DNA of 32,809 nucleotides from Proteiniclasticum sp043951855 (GCF_043951855.1 NZ_JBINJW010000028.1:1-32809); one strand, 5' to 3'; shown: positions 8,236 to 16,236, counted from the stretch's first letter. A program made the numbers and translations. Notes: generated from the letters alone by a model not told the origin.

Positions 8236-10899
8236 TCAGATATTTTCATTCTTCAGGGCGTCAATGGGATTGTCCTTTCTGATCTTATCCATGGCGTATA
8301 TACTGGTGGCAAAGACCACAAGGAATACGCTGCCCACCGCCAGGAACACAGGGATCCAGGGAATGAAGAAGGCAAAATCGATGCCGTTGCTCATGGACAT
8401 GTAGATGAGATACGTGACGCCGATGGCCACAGGAATGCCGTAGAGGATTCCTTTCAGTCCATAGAGAATGCTTTCATAGGTCATCATCTTATTGAAACCC
8501 TTAGTGGTCATCCCCACCGTCTTCAGCATGGCGAATTCTCTTCTTCTCAGATGAATATTCGTTGAAATGGTATTGAAGACATTGGCTGCCGCAATGAGGG
8601 AGATGAGGATGATGAATCCGTAGGAGAAGATATTGATGACGGTGATCATGGCTCTGTTCTGATCCATGTAGGAAGCCTGATCCACAAGGTTTGTGAAGGA
8701 TATATCCGCATCCTTCAGAAGCTTCGTCATCTCAGTGTATACCTCCGCATGATCCTCCGCTTCAAAATAAAGATTAATGGCACCATTTTCAGGTTCTCCT
8801 ATGACTCTTTTCATGGCACTGAACGGATAAATGACTTTCAGTTCCGAACCATTGGTGTTATAGCTCATCATGGGCATTTCGCTGATGATGACTCCAAGTT
8901 CCAGCTCTCTTTCGATGATCACATCCTCCCTTGCATAGAGGACTTCATCTTCTCCCTCTCCGTTACTGTAGACAAGCTTTCCGTCCCTTTCTTCTCCAGT
9001 GAAGTATCTGTCCTCATGGAGATTGGGGATCTCCACCTGCCTGGCGGAGAAGGATCCGTTTTTCACCACATCAAAGGTGTGATATCTGGAATCTCCGGAG
9101 TCATAGATTTTTCCTGAAGAGTAGAGAAGCGCTTTGGGCAGCTCGCCTTCCAGATACGCTTCCTCAGATAAACCATTCTCTGCAAGAAGCTTCCTGAAAC
9201 TCTCGTCGTCCAGAAAAATCATATGCATATTCACAACGCTTTCTCCATCCTGCGGCTTCAAGGTCTCCTCGTAATAGCTCTGATCGATGAGCGCACTGTA
9301 TTTTTCACTGACCACGTCAGATGGCACAAGAAGCGTCGAATACATATCACTGTACTCGTAGGACGTGTCATTGACACCATCCACCGCTGACAGAAGTGCC
9401 ATGACCTCTTCGGGACTCTCTTCCTGGGCAGGAGTCAGGTAATAGGTTATGTCATGCTTCATTTCGTCGAATACCTGCTCTGTACCTTTTTTCAGGTAGG
9501 AGGTGAAGCTGGAAGCTGAGATGAAGAGCACCATACTCATGAAGAGTGAAACCACTGTGGCTCTGTATTTTCTCTTGTTGCGTTTGAAGTTCTTGGACGC
9601 CAGCATACCGTCGAATCCGAAAAGTCTATAGGTGAGCTTTGACGTCTTCACCTTCCCAGGTCTGATTCTGATGTCGTCCGTCAGCCTGATGGAATCAATG
9701 GCAGAGACCTTCGCCGCCTTTCTGGCAGGAATCCAGGCTGAAATAAGCACTGTCATAAGCCCCAGTCCAGCTGCGATCATAAGGGATCCAGGAGAAATCC
9801 TCAAGATCAGCTCTGATTTTGTGCCCCCTGCCCATAAGGAATTCAGCACATCCTTGGAAAAGGTGAAGGTCAGGCCGATGCCGGAGATACCCAGAAGGAT
9901 TCCTAGAGGGATCCCGATGCCGCTGAGAACCAGAGCTTCAAACAGTACACTGCTCATGATCTGCTTCTTTGTGGCGCCTACGGATTTCAGAAGACCGAAC
10001 TGCTTTGTCCGCTCACTGATGGAGATGGAAAAAGCATTGTAGATCAGTGAAATGGAGCCGAACATGATGATGGCGGAAAGTATGGCCACCATGCTGTACA
10101 GCACGGCATTCAGGGTGTTCTCATTGGAGTTTCCCGAAAATCTCAGAAGATCGCTGTTCACTCTGGTCTTATAGTCAGTAAATCCCTCCAGAAATTCATA
10201 GGTATCCTTCATGGGATCCACTCTGATGTATGCATCAAAGCTGTCCGGACCCGCTCCATCTGGAAGGGTAATCGCCGTGTATCCCGGTGCATCATATCCT
10301 TCAAAGGAGGGTCTTTCATAGATTCCGGTGACCGTATAGGTTCTGGTGCTTTCCTCTGTCAGTTCTTCCCCATCGCTTATGTAGCTCTCCGTCTGGCGAA
10401 GCTTCATACCCTCGTAAACACGGTCTCCTATATTCAGCGTAATCACATCACCGATGGCGTAGTCCACACCACCGTTGGTTGCAAGGTGATCCGGCAGAAT
10501 GATTTCCCTGCTGCTCTTTGGCATCTTTCCTTCCAGAAGATTCACGGGCATCATGCCGGAAAACTCCTTGTCCATGGCACCGACGAACAGATAGGGTTTG
10601 TATTCATTGCTGATTCCCTCAATGATTCCATAGCCGATGTTCTGGATGGTCGTAACCATCTCTGCTCTTTCATCGCCAACGATCTCCTTCAGTTTCTCTC
10701 CATCCACGTCGAATATGCCGCCGTGAAAATCCCCCTCCTGCTCCTTGGTCACTTCTATGATATAGGTCTTAAGACTGTTCACAGAAGTAGTCACTGCAGT
10801 GAACAGGGATACGGATAGAATGATTCCGATGATGGTCACAAGGGTTCTGGTCCTGTTTTTCATCAGATTCTTCAGCGTGACTCTATTGAGAATATTCAT
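8236..10899 (-). CDS. FtsX-type ABC transporter permease
   Basis: Membrane subunit of a MacB/LolD-type ABC system. The 887 residues form two repeats. Each has one N-terminal helix (about 18-40; about 430-450), a large extracytoplasmic domain (about 50-260; about 455-740) and three helices forming an FtsX domain (about 270-400; about 755-880). This is the long tandem layout, not the roughly 640-residue BceB layout. Its ATG overlaps the TGA of the ATPase gene by 4 bases (ATGA), so the two are translationally coupled. Such transporters export or extract peptides, lipids or antimicrobials, or move envelope proteins. The substrate is unknown. The upstream two-component genes suggest stress- or peptide-induced expression. 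Confidence 0.9.
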   Translation of the reverse strand: MNILNRVTLKNLMKNRTRTLVTIIGIILSVSLFTAVTTSVNSLKTYIIEVTKEQEGDFHGGIFDVDGEKLKEIVGDERAEMVTTIQNIGYGIIEGISNEYKPYLFVGAMDKEFSGMMPVNLLEGKMPKSSREIILPDHLATNGGVDYAIGDVITLNIGDRVYEGMKLRQTESYISDGEELTEESTRTYTVTGIYERPSFEGYDAPGYTAITLPDGAGPDSFDAYIRVDPMKDTYEFLEGFTDYKTRVNSDLLRFSGNSNENTLNAVLYSMVAILSAIIMFGSISLIYNAFSISISERTKQFGLLKSVGATKKQIMSSVLFEALVLSGIGIPLGILLGISGIGLTFTFSKDVLNSLWAGGTKSELILRISPGSLMIAAGLGLMTVLISAWIPARKAAKVSAIDSIRLTDDIRIRPGKVKTSKLTYRLFGFDGMLASKNFKRNKRKYRATVVSLFMSMVLFISASSFTSYLKKGTEQVFDEMKHDITYYLTPAQEESPEEVMALLSAVDGVNDTSYEYSDMYSTLLVPSDVVSEKYSALIDQSYYEETLKPQDGESVVNMHMIFLDDESFRKLLAENGLSEEAYLEGELPKALLYSSGKIYDSGDSRYHTFDVVKNGSFSARQVEIPNLHEDRYFTGEERDGKLVYSNGEGEDEVLYAREDVIIERELELGVIISEMPMMSYNTNGSELKVIYPFSAMKRVIGEPENGAINLYFEAEDHAEVYTEMTKLLKDADISFTNLVDQASYMDQNRAMITVINIFSYGFIILISLIAAANVFNTISTNIHLRRREFAMLKTVGMTTKGFNKMMTYESILYGLKGILYGIPVAIGVTYLIYMSMSNGIDFAFFIPWIPVFLAVGSVFLVVFATSIYAMDKIRKDNPIDALKNENI

Positions 10900-11579
10900 C
10901 TGCGGATCACCTCATCCTTCGTGATCTTACCGTCTTCGATGGAGATGATCCGGTTGGCCTGAAGGGCGATGTTTTCATCATGGGTGATGATGATCAGCGT
11001 CTGGTTGTATTTTCTGTTGGACTCCTTCAGGAGCTCTATGATGTCCTGGGAGTTTTTTGAATCGAGATTCCCTGTAGGCTCATCCGCCAGCACCACCGCC
11101 GGCGCATTCATCAGCGCACGTCCGATGGAGACTCTCTGCTGCTGTCCACCGGAAAGCTGATTGGGCAGATGATTCTCCCGTCCATGAAGGCTCAGGGTGC
11201 CGAGAAGCTCACTGAGCCTTTCCTCATTGACAGCCCTTGCGTCCATGAGCACCGGAAGCGTCATGTTCTCCACCACATTCAGCACCGGAATCAGATTGTA
11301 GAACTGATAGATGAGTCCTACCTGTCTTCTTCTGAAGATGGCCAGCTTCTCGTCATCCTGACTGTAGACATCGCTGCCGTCCATGAACACCTTTCCAGAT
11401 GTGGGCTTGTCCACGCCACCCAGAATATGAAGCAGTGTGGATTTTCCTGAGCCCGACGGTCCGATGATGGCCACAAAGTCCCCCCTTTCGATGCCAAATG
11501 ACACATCATCCAAGGCTTTGACCTGATTTATACCATCACCATAGGTTTTGGTGAGATTTTCCACTTTTAGAATTTCCAT
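10896..11579 (-). CDS. ABC transporter ATP-binding protein (LolD/MacB type)
   Basis: Cytoplasmic ATPase that drives the neighbouring permease. Its 227 residues carry Walker A GPSGSGKST (near 41-49), the signature LSGGQQQR (near 142-149), Walker B VVLADEPTGNLD (near 161-172) and the switch histidine in IIITHDE. The VKALDDVSF start and the NLD after Walker B are typical of the LolD/MacB/BceA group. The ATG follows GAGGA. A 113-bp gap from the kinase gene holds a repeated element that may be its operator. The gene order regulator-kinase-ATPase-permease is that of an envelope-stress detoxification module. Confidence 0.95.
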   Translation of the reverse strand: MEILKVENLTKTYGDGINQVKALDDVSFGIERGDFVAIIGPSGSGKSTLLHILGGVDKPTSGKVFMDGSDVYSQDDEKLAIFRRRQVGLIYQFYNLIPVLNVVENMTLPVLMDARAVNEERLSELLGTLSLHGRENHLPNQLSGGQQQRVSIGRALMNAPAVVLADEPTGNLDSKNSQDIIELLKESNRKYNQTLIIITHDENIALQANRIISIEDGKITKDEVIRR

Positions 11580-11625
11580 GATTATTCCTCCTGATCCTAT
11601 TACTTATACTCTCATCATAAAGAGG

Positions 11626-11666
11626 GAACCTTACAGGTTCATGACTCAAATATTACAGAATCGTCA
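11626..11666 (-). promoter_or_regulatory. Candidate response-regulator operator for the ABC genes
   Basis: On the minus strand CTGTAA occurs twice, at 11653-11658 and 11631-11636, 22 bp apart (two helical turns). The upstream copy is part of TGACG-ATTC-TGTAA (11653-11666), one mismatch from the BceR consensus TNACA-N4-TGTAA. The downstream copy is embedded in a perfect inverted repeat GAACCT-GTA-AGGTTC (11626-11640). Position 50-90 bases before the ATPase start fits control by the adjacent regulator. This is an inference. Confidence 0.45.
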
Positions 11667-11692
11667 CATTGGAAAGAGCTGAGGGTAGAGCG

Positions 11693-12721
11693 CTACACGC
11701 TCTCCTTCAGCTCCTGTGTTTTCCCCTTATAGAAACGGATGGTGAATCCTGCACCACCTGAAGCATTGTTCTCCGCTTTCAGTGTCCCACCCTGCTGAGT
11801 GATGATCATTCTTGAAAGAGCAAGTCCTATGCCCACACTGGTCTGACTGGATGTTTTTCCTTTGTAGAAGCGCTCAAAAAGGTGCGGCAGATCCTCCTTA
11901 TGGATTCCTGGCCCGTTGTCACGGATGACGATTTCCGTGAACAGGACATTCTCTGTCACCGAAATCCTAAGAACACCTCCCATGGGTGTATGTTCCATGC
12001 AGTTTTTCAGGATGTTAAGCAGCGCTTCGCCGCTCCAGTGAAGATCGCCCATATAGCTTTCCTCCCCTTCCTGCTCGATAAGGAGCTCCTGATCCTTCAC
12101 ATCCATGGCGATGGCCAGAGGCTCCACCGCTCTTTTGATGAGCTCTCTCACATAAACCTTCTCTCTTGACATCTTCGCTGTATTGGCATCGAGCTTCGCC
12201 ATTTTCAGAAGGGCGCTGATGAGCCAGTCGATCTGATCCAGAAGCTTCATCTGCTCCTTCACGAGAGATTTTCTTCTTCCTGTATCCAGATGCTCTTCCA
12301 GAAGGAGATCCCCGATGAGATTCAGCGCCGTGAGCGGTGTACGGATCTGATGAGAAATATCCGCAAGTGATTCAGACAGATAGATCTTCTCATGAAGCAG
12401 TTCCCCTCGCTGCTCCTCCAGCTTCTTGTTCATCTTATGGATCTGGGTTCTCAGGATGGAAAGTTCCCCTTCCTCATAGGCGGAGATGGGAGAAAACTGC
12501 TCCTTGTGGAGCACATCATCCATTTCCTCCGTGAGTTTTGCAATGTTCCTATACCTTTTCATCGTATAGAGAAGATGAGAAAGAATGAACCCCCCTGAAA
12601 CCAGAATCAGCAGAAGCCCTGTTTCTCTTGTGATGCTGAAACCGATGAAGATGACCAGAACGGCAAACAGACCCTCCAGGAGGAGCAGTCTTCTCACTTC
12701 CGGATTTCTTAGAAACTTCAT
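11693..12721 (-). CDS. Intramembrane-type sensor histidine kinase
   Basis: Membrane-bound kinase that phosphorylates the adjacent regulator. Two N-terminal helices (about 12-30 and 35-53) are joined by only a few residues, so there is no outside sensor domain. That is the mark of intramembrane-sensing kinases, which usually read the state of a partner ABC transporter. The H box contains SLADISHQIRTPL with H124. Downstream are the N box NILKNCMEHT, G1 RDNGPGI, the F box LFERFYKG and G2 GIGLALS. I favour ATG 12721, one base past the regulator stop; an in-frame GTG at 12730 overlaps it by 8 bases. The length is 342 residues. Confidence 0.92.
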   Translation of the reverse strand: MKFLRNPEVRRLLLLEGLFAVLVIFIGFSITRETGLLLILVSGGFILSHLLYTMKRYRNIAKLTEEMDDVLHKEQFSPISAYEEGELSILRTQIHKMNKKLEEQRGELLHEKIYLSESLADISHQIRTPLTALNLIGDLLLEEHLDTGRRKSLVKEQMKLLDQIDWLISALLKMAKLDANTAKMSREKVYVRELIKRAVEPLAIAMDVKDQELLIEQEGEESYMGDLHWSGEALLNILKNCMEHTPMGGVLRISVTENVLFTEIVIRDNGPGIHKEDLPHLFERFYKGKTSSQTSVGIGLALSRMIITQQGGTLKAENNASGGAGFTIRFYKGKTQELKESV

Positions 12722-12722
12722 T

Positions 12723-13394
12723 TCATTCACCGACCTTGTAGCCCAGACCCCTGACGGTCTTTATGATGGATGGATGCTGCGGATCTTCCTCGATCTTGTC
12801 TCTCAGGCGCTTGATGTACACCGTCAGGGTATTGTCGTTGACAAAATCCCCGGCGATGTCCCAGATCTCTTCCAGAAGCTTTGCCCTTGAGAGCACCATG
12901 CCGCGGTGATTGAGAAACACCAGAAGCAGTCTGTATTCCAGGGCGGAAAGAAAGATCTCCTCCCCGTTTTTCCGCACAGCCGCCTTTTCAGGGTCCACCA
13001 GAAGATTTCCGATTTCCATCGTCGTCTGCTGCCTGCCTGTTCTTCGGAGCACATTTCGGATTCTTGAAATCAGCTCTCTGGGCCGGAAGGGTTTCTTCAC
13101 ATAATCATCCGCCCCCATATCAAAGCCCGCTACAACGCTGTATTCGTCCCCTGAGGCCGTGAGAAAGATCACAGGGGTATCTTCCTTCTCCTTGATGGCG
13201 CGGCACACAGCGAAGCCGTTGCCCTCTTCTAAGGAGATGTCAAGAAGACACAGATCATATTTCTCTTTTTCCATGTGTTCCAGTGCGATCCGCTGCCCCG
13301 ATGCGGTGTCCACAAGGAAACCTTCTCTTTTCAAAATATCCACAAGATTTGTCACAATGGCAGGATCGTCTTCCACCAGTAGAATTCTATGCAT
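12723..13394 (-). CDS. OmpR-family response regulator
   Basis: Cytoplasmic transcription regulator of 223 residues. The receiver domain (about 1-115) has the acidic pair D9-D10, phosphoacceptor D52 in LLDISL, T79 in FLTAS and K101 in VKKPF. The C-terminal winged helix (about 125-221) ends in the family pattern RLRDKIEEDP...VRGLGYKVGE. It is first in a four-gene set with the kinase and the ABC pair and most likely activates the ABC genes. The ATG follows AGGAGG. Intact. Confidence 0.95.
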   Translation of the reverse strand: MHRILLVEDDPAIVTNLVDILKREGFLVDTASGQRIALEHMEKEKYDLCLLDISLEEGNGFAVCRAIKEKEDTPVIFLTASGDEYSVVAGFDMGADDYVKKPFRPRELISRIRNVLRRTGRQQTTMEIGNLLVDPEKAAVRKNGEEIFLSALEYRLLLVFLNHRGMVLSRAKLLEEIWDIAGDFVNDNTLTVYIKRLRDKIEEDPQHPSIIKTVRGLGYKVGE

Positions 13395-13505
13395 AGCCGC
13401 CTCCTAAATAATAATACACTGCCGGTTCTGTTTATATGTTTCACTTTACCACAACTTCTGAAGAAACAAACTGAAAAACTTCTTATAATCCTCAAAATTC
13501 TGAAC

Positions 13506-13535
13506 AAAAAAAAGAAGCGGAATCTCTTCCACTTC
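13506..13535 (-). terminator. Terminator of perR
   Basis: A 9-bp stem (13514-13522 with 13527-13535, one G-U pair) has a GAGA loop and is followed by eight U residues on the minus strand. It begins 21 bases after the perR stop. Confidence 0.9.
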
Positions 13536-13555
13536 ACAATATCCTTTGTTCCATC

Positions 13556-13993
13556 TCAGATGGCCTTTTCTTCCTGCGCTTTCTCCTGACATTCTCTGCA
13601 GACGCCATGAAAATTGTAGACTTCACTGTCCACTCTGAATCCCGCCAGATCGTCTGAAAGTTCTTCCACGTTCACTTTGATGTTCACATCAAAGATCTTT
13701 CCGCAGACATCACATTTGAAATGTCCGTGTTCTTTGGGATTGAACACATCATATCTCGCTTCGTTCGTATCGATGGGAAGCACTTCTATGAGCTTATGTT
13801 CCAGAAACAGGTTCATCGTATTGTATACGGTGGCCTTGCTTAAGGTTGGAATCTCATTGATCAGTGCTTCATAGATATCATTCACGGATGGATGATTATG
13901 ATTGTTCATCATATACTCGAAAATTCTCTTTCGCTGATAAGATGGTTTTACGCCTTTATCTCTGAGGTAAACATCAATATTATTCACTACCAT
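13556..13993 (-). CDS. perR: Fur-family peroxide regulator, PerR type
   Basis: Metal-dependent repressor with a winged-helix N-terminus (about 1-80) and a dimer/metal domain. Structural zinc cysteines are C94, C97, C132 and C135 (CDVC and CREC). The regulatory metal site reads H34, D82, H89, H91 and D102. Aspartate rather than glutamate at D102, the counterpart of Bacillus PerR D104, marks PerR rather than Fur. Oxidation of the iron-bound histidines by peroxide would release DNA. I start at ATG 13993, six bases after AGAGGTG; a GTG three codons upstream falls inside that ribosome site. A near-perfect PerR box overlaps its own leader, supporting both identity and autoregulation. 145 residues. 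Confidence 0.88.
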   Translation of the reverse strand: MVVNNIDVYLRDKGVKPSYQRKRIFEYMMNNHNHPSVNDIYEALINEIPTLSKATVYNTMNLFLEHKLIEVLPIDTNEARYDVFNPKEHGHFKCDVCGKIFDVNIKVNVEELSDDLAGFRVDSEVYNFHGVCRECQEKAQEEKAI

Positions 13994-14008
13994 ATTTTTC
14001 ACCTCTAA

Positions 14009-14023
14009 TTATAATGATTTTAA
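14009..14023. promoter_or_regulatory. PerR box upstream of perR
   Basis: TTATAATGATTTTAA matches the PerR-box consensus TTATAAT-N-ATTATAA at 14 of 15 positions. It sits just downstream of the perR -10 element, where binding would block transcription. Confidence 0.75.
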
Positions 14024-14032
14024 TTTAGTTTA

Positions 14033-14061
14033 ATTATAAAGTAAAACCAGAATAATTTCAA
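14033..14061 (-). promoter_or_regulatory. perR sigma-A promoter
   Basis: Minus-strand TTGAAA (14056-14061), exactly 17 bp, TATAAT (14033-14038). It is very close to consensus and directly upstream of the PerR box. Confidence 0.8.
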
Positions 14062-14097
14062 GTGCAATCAATAATGGCGCTCAATTATCATCCGATT

Positions 14098-15027
14098 CTA
14101 GTCCTGCTCCTCTTTCATGTTTCTTTCGCTGACTTCACGCATTCTTTCGTCAATGACTTCAGCAGGTGATACCTTGGAGATTCTGGAGTAGCGGAAATTC
14201 GCCGCTGCCGCTTCGATGATGATGGAGATGTTTCTTCCGCTTCTCACCGGCACCACCAGCTTCTTCACTTTGACCCCGAGGATCTCCTCGAATTCATCCA
14301 TACCCAGACGATCGTAATCACCATCATCTCTCCAGTGTTCCAGATGAATGATGAAGTCGATCCGCTTGTTCGGAATCATGGTGGACAGTCCGTAAAGCGC
14401 CGATACATCAATGATGCCAAGACCTCTCACTTCCATCATGCCGAAAGTGATTTCAGGACATCTCCCCCGAAGCACACCATCCACGGCTCGGATGTCCACT
14501 GCATCATCCGCCACCAGCCTGTGTCCTCTTTTTAAAAGTTCCAGTGTGGCTTCACTTTTACCGATGCCGCTGACCCCCGTGATAAACACACCCATGCCGT
14601 AAATATCCACCAGGGTTCCGTGGAGCCTTGTTTCCGGTGCAATCTCATTGGAGAGGTACATGGTCAGTCTGGAAATGAAGATGGTGGAGGAAAGGTCTGT
14701 ACGAAGAATCCACTTCTTGTTTCTCCTTGCCGCATCCATCAGCTCCTCGTGAGGCTCAAGACCTCTTGTCATGATGACGCAGGGAATGTCGTAGGACATG
14801 AATTTCTCCACTCTCTTCTCCCTGAGTGCTGGAATCAGCTCGTCCAGAAAGCTCCATTCTCCCATACCGATGACCTGAACACGTTCTCTTGAAAAATAGT
14901 TGTAGAAACCTGCCAGCTGAAGTCCTGGCCTGTTGATATCGTTGATCATTATCTCACTGTTGATGGCACCCTCATTAAGAACTTCCAGTTCAAAGTCCTT
15001 GATGAGATTTCTCACTTTCACTGACAT
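14098..15027 (-). CDS. hprK: HPr kinase/phosphorylase
   Basis: Bifunctional enzyme that phosphorylates or dephosphorylates HPr on Ser46 and so controls catabolite repression through CcpA. The 309 residues are standard. There is an N-terminal domain (about 1-130), then H136 in RLHGTLVDIYG, Walker A GVSGIGKS (151-158), LVADDAVD (171-178) and the family signature ending MEVRGLGIIDV (198-208). The ATG follows GGAGG, with 15 bases to the DUF896 stop, so the two genes are likely cotranscribed. In this window it would set PTS sugar priorities that bear on the mannitol genes. No clear terminator follows; perR has its own promoter in the next gap. Confidence 0.96.
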   Translation of the reverse strand: MSVKVRNLIKDFELEVLNEGAINSEIMINDINRPGLQLAGFYNYFSRERVQVIGMGEWSFLDELIPALREKRVEKFMSYDIPCVIMTRGLEPHEELMDAARRNKKWILRTDLSSTIFISRLTMYLSNEIAPETRLHGTLVDIYGMGVFITGVSGIGKSEATLELLKRGHRLVADDAVDIRAVDGVLRGRCPEITFGMMEVRGLGIIDVSALYGLSTMIPNKRIDFIIHLEHWRDDGDYDRLGMDEFEEILGVKVKKLVVPVRSGRNISIIIEAAAANFRYSRISKVSPAEVIDERMREVSERNMKEEQD

Positions 15028-15042
15028 GCGTTTTCCTCCGAT

Positions 15043-15234
15043 CTATTTTTTATTTCCCTTGTATTCCACGCCGGACAGGTTGCCCCGAACGCTTTGGCGT
15101 ATTCTTCTTAAGTATTCTTCTCTGTAATTTGCACGCTCTTTCGCTTCTTCTTCCGTCAGATCCCTGTCTCTTGAGATCTTGGTGAATTCATTTATCTTCG
15201 CCACAAGTTCATCATGTGGTATCTTATCCATCAT
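15043..15234 (-). CDS. DUF896 (YnzC-type) small protein
   Basis: A 63-residue cytoplasmic protein of the DUF896/YnzC family, a two-helix hairpin of unknown function common in Bacillota. The family pattern is visible: KINEFTK, the LTEEEAKER turn, a REEYLRRIR helix and a conserved RGNLSGVE tail. The first of two adjacent ATG codons is seven bases after GGAGGA. It is followed 15 bases later by hprK. Upstream it abuts the 6S RNA terminator, so its transcription depends on readthrough or on a promoter I could not find. Confidence 0.9.
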   Translation of the reverse strand: MMDKIPHDELVAKINEFTKISRDRDLTEEEAKERANYREEYLRRIRQSVRGNLSGVEYKGNKK

Positions 15235-15256
15235 ATTTCATTCCTCCGTATACATG

Positions 15257-15286
15257 AAAATTGCCCTGCTGGGAAGCAGAGCAATT
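15257..15286 (-). terminator. Terminator of the 6S RNA gene
   Basis: An 11-bp stem, AATTGCTCTGC with GCAGGGCAATT (one G-U pair), has a 6-nt loop and ends in UUUU. It lies 10 bases past the predicted mature RNA end and just before the DUF896 ribosome site. Confidence 0.85.
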
Positions 15287-15296
15287 ATAATCATTT

Positions 15297-15497
15297 AAGT
15301 TTCCCGACATGCCGTTCACCTATGGATCCATACCTGCCTCAGCAGGTGGGTTCGCCTCAAGAAAATTCTTTATCTTCTAATGTCCCTAGGAAAAGGTAGC
15401 TACCTTTATAGCCTGATATCATTTTCTCTGTTAGCAATCCCGGATTAGTTATGTAGGTTGAATATATAGGCTACACGTACATTTCAGGATCTTATTT
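15297..15497 (-). ncRNA. ssrS: 6S RNA
   Basis: A protein-free 347-bp stretch (15235-15581) holds a roughly 200-nt transcript flanked by a promoter and a terminator. Its ends match 6S RNA: near the 5' end AUCCUGAAAUGU-ACG resembles the E. coli 6S start CUGAGAUGUUCG, and near the 3' end CGGCAUGUCGGGA resembles CGGCAUCUCGGAGA. UCCUGA and UCGGGA pair to close the terminal stem. A strong inner hairpin ACCTGCTGAGGCAGGT is also visible. 6S RNA mimics an open promoter, binds the housekeeping RNA polymerase holoenzyme in stationary phase, and templates short product RNAs. The end points are estimates. Confidence 0.82.
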
Positions 15498-15503
15498 AAG
15501 TAT

Positions 15504-15531
15504 ATTATAACACAAATCTCGTATTTTTCAA
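15504..15531 (-). promoter_or_regulatory. 6S RNA promoter
   Basis: Minus-strand TTGAAA (15526-15531), 16 bp, TATAAT (15504-15509). The expected start near 15497 precedes the 6S terminal stem by a few bases. Confidence 0.75.
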
Positions 15532-15581
15532 CACGGGCTCTTTTGAATTTTCCCAATATTCCGTGAACTTATCAGTGTTTT

Positions 15582-15977
15582 CTACATTTCCAGTTCATCT
15601 AGAATGTCTTCCAGATCGCTGTCCAGATCTCCCTTGGAGAACAGCATAGCCACCTGAATGCTATCCATTTCATCGGCTTCCAGCTCATAGGTCAGGTACT
15701 GTGCATCAATCCCTTCCTCTTCAATGAGCTCTTCCATGATTTCGCCAAGATTGTCCACTGCCAGGTCCACCAGATAGCCCGTCAGGTATTCATTATAGAC
15801 AGCTTCCTCGTCTCCTTCTTCCACCTGATTCTTGGCATAAGCCTTTCCGGCTTCCATCTCGTCGTCATCAAAATCATAATAAGCGGTAGCGACCAGAAGC
15901 CCCTCTTCCTCTCTTAGGATATCAAGATCCGATAATCCATTATTCTCCAGATATTCCATGATACTGTCTTTATTCAT
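15582..15977 (-). CDS. Acidic protein of unknown function
   Basis: I do not recognise a family. The 131 residues are soluble-looking and strongly acidic, with clusters such as YDFDDDEMEAG, VEEGDEEAV and DLDSDLEDILDELEM at the C-terminus, and no signal peptide or membrane helix. A helical N-terminus (MEYLENNGLSDLDILREEEG) precedes a possible beta strand (LLVATAYYDF). Start ATG 15977 follows GGGTGG and overlaps the DUF1292 stop by 8 bases; a GTG at 15992 is less likely. The overlap indicates translational coupling and perhaps a shared job with DUF1292. It ends 50 bases before the 6S promoter, with no terminator that I can see. Confidence 0.75.
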   Translation of the reverse strand: MNKDSIMEYLENNGLSDLDILREEEGLLVATAYYDFDDDEMEAGKAYAKNQVEEGDEEAVYNEYLTGYLVDLAVDNLGEIMEELIEEEGIDAQYLTYELEADEMDSIQVAMLFSKGDLDSDLEDILDELEM

Positions 15978-16236
15978 CTTTTCCACCCTCACTGTATAAC
16001 AGATTTTTATATTCCTTCTTCACGCGCATGAACTCCTCATCCTTCTCGATGGCATTGAGTTCTTCGTTTCCTTCTTTGTCCACATCTACACGGTAAACAT
16101 ACTCATCCCCGGCTTCTTCTTCCAGTGGTGCAAGTATGAGATACTTCTGTTTTTCAAGATATATTTCCGCAACAGCTTCCAGTTCTACAACATTTCCGTC
16201 TTCGTCCTTGAACTTCAGGATATTTTTATCTTCCAA
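15970..16236 (-). CDS. DUF1292 family protein
   Basis: A small acidic cytoplasmic protein of the DUF1292 family (YrzB-like), function unknown, widespread in Bacillota. The N-terminal half has the family's beta-strand pattern: FKDEDGNVVELEAVAEIYLEKQKYLILAPLE split over two hairpins, followed by YVYRV and a charged helix. I start at TTG 16236, nine bases after AGGAG, giving MEDKNIL; another TTG at 16245 directly touches that ribosome site. The length is 88 residues. It overlaps the next acidic gene by 8 bases and has its own promoter beyond the V-ATPase terminator. Confidence 0.85.
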   Translation of the reverse strand: MEDKNILKFKDEDGNVVELEAVAEIYLEKQKYLILAPLEEEAGDEYVYRVDVDKEGNEELNAIEKDEEFMRVKKEYKNLLYSEGGKDE

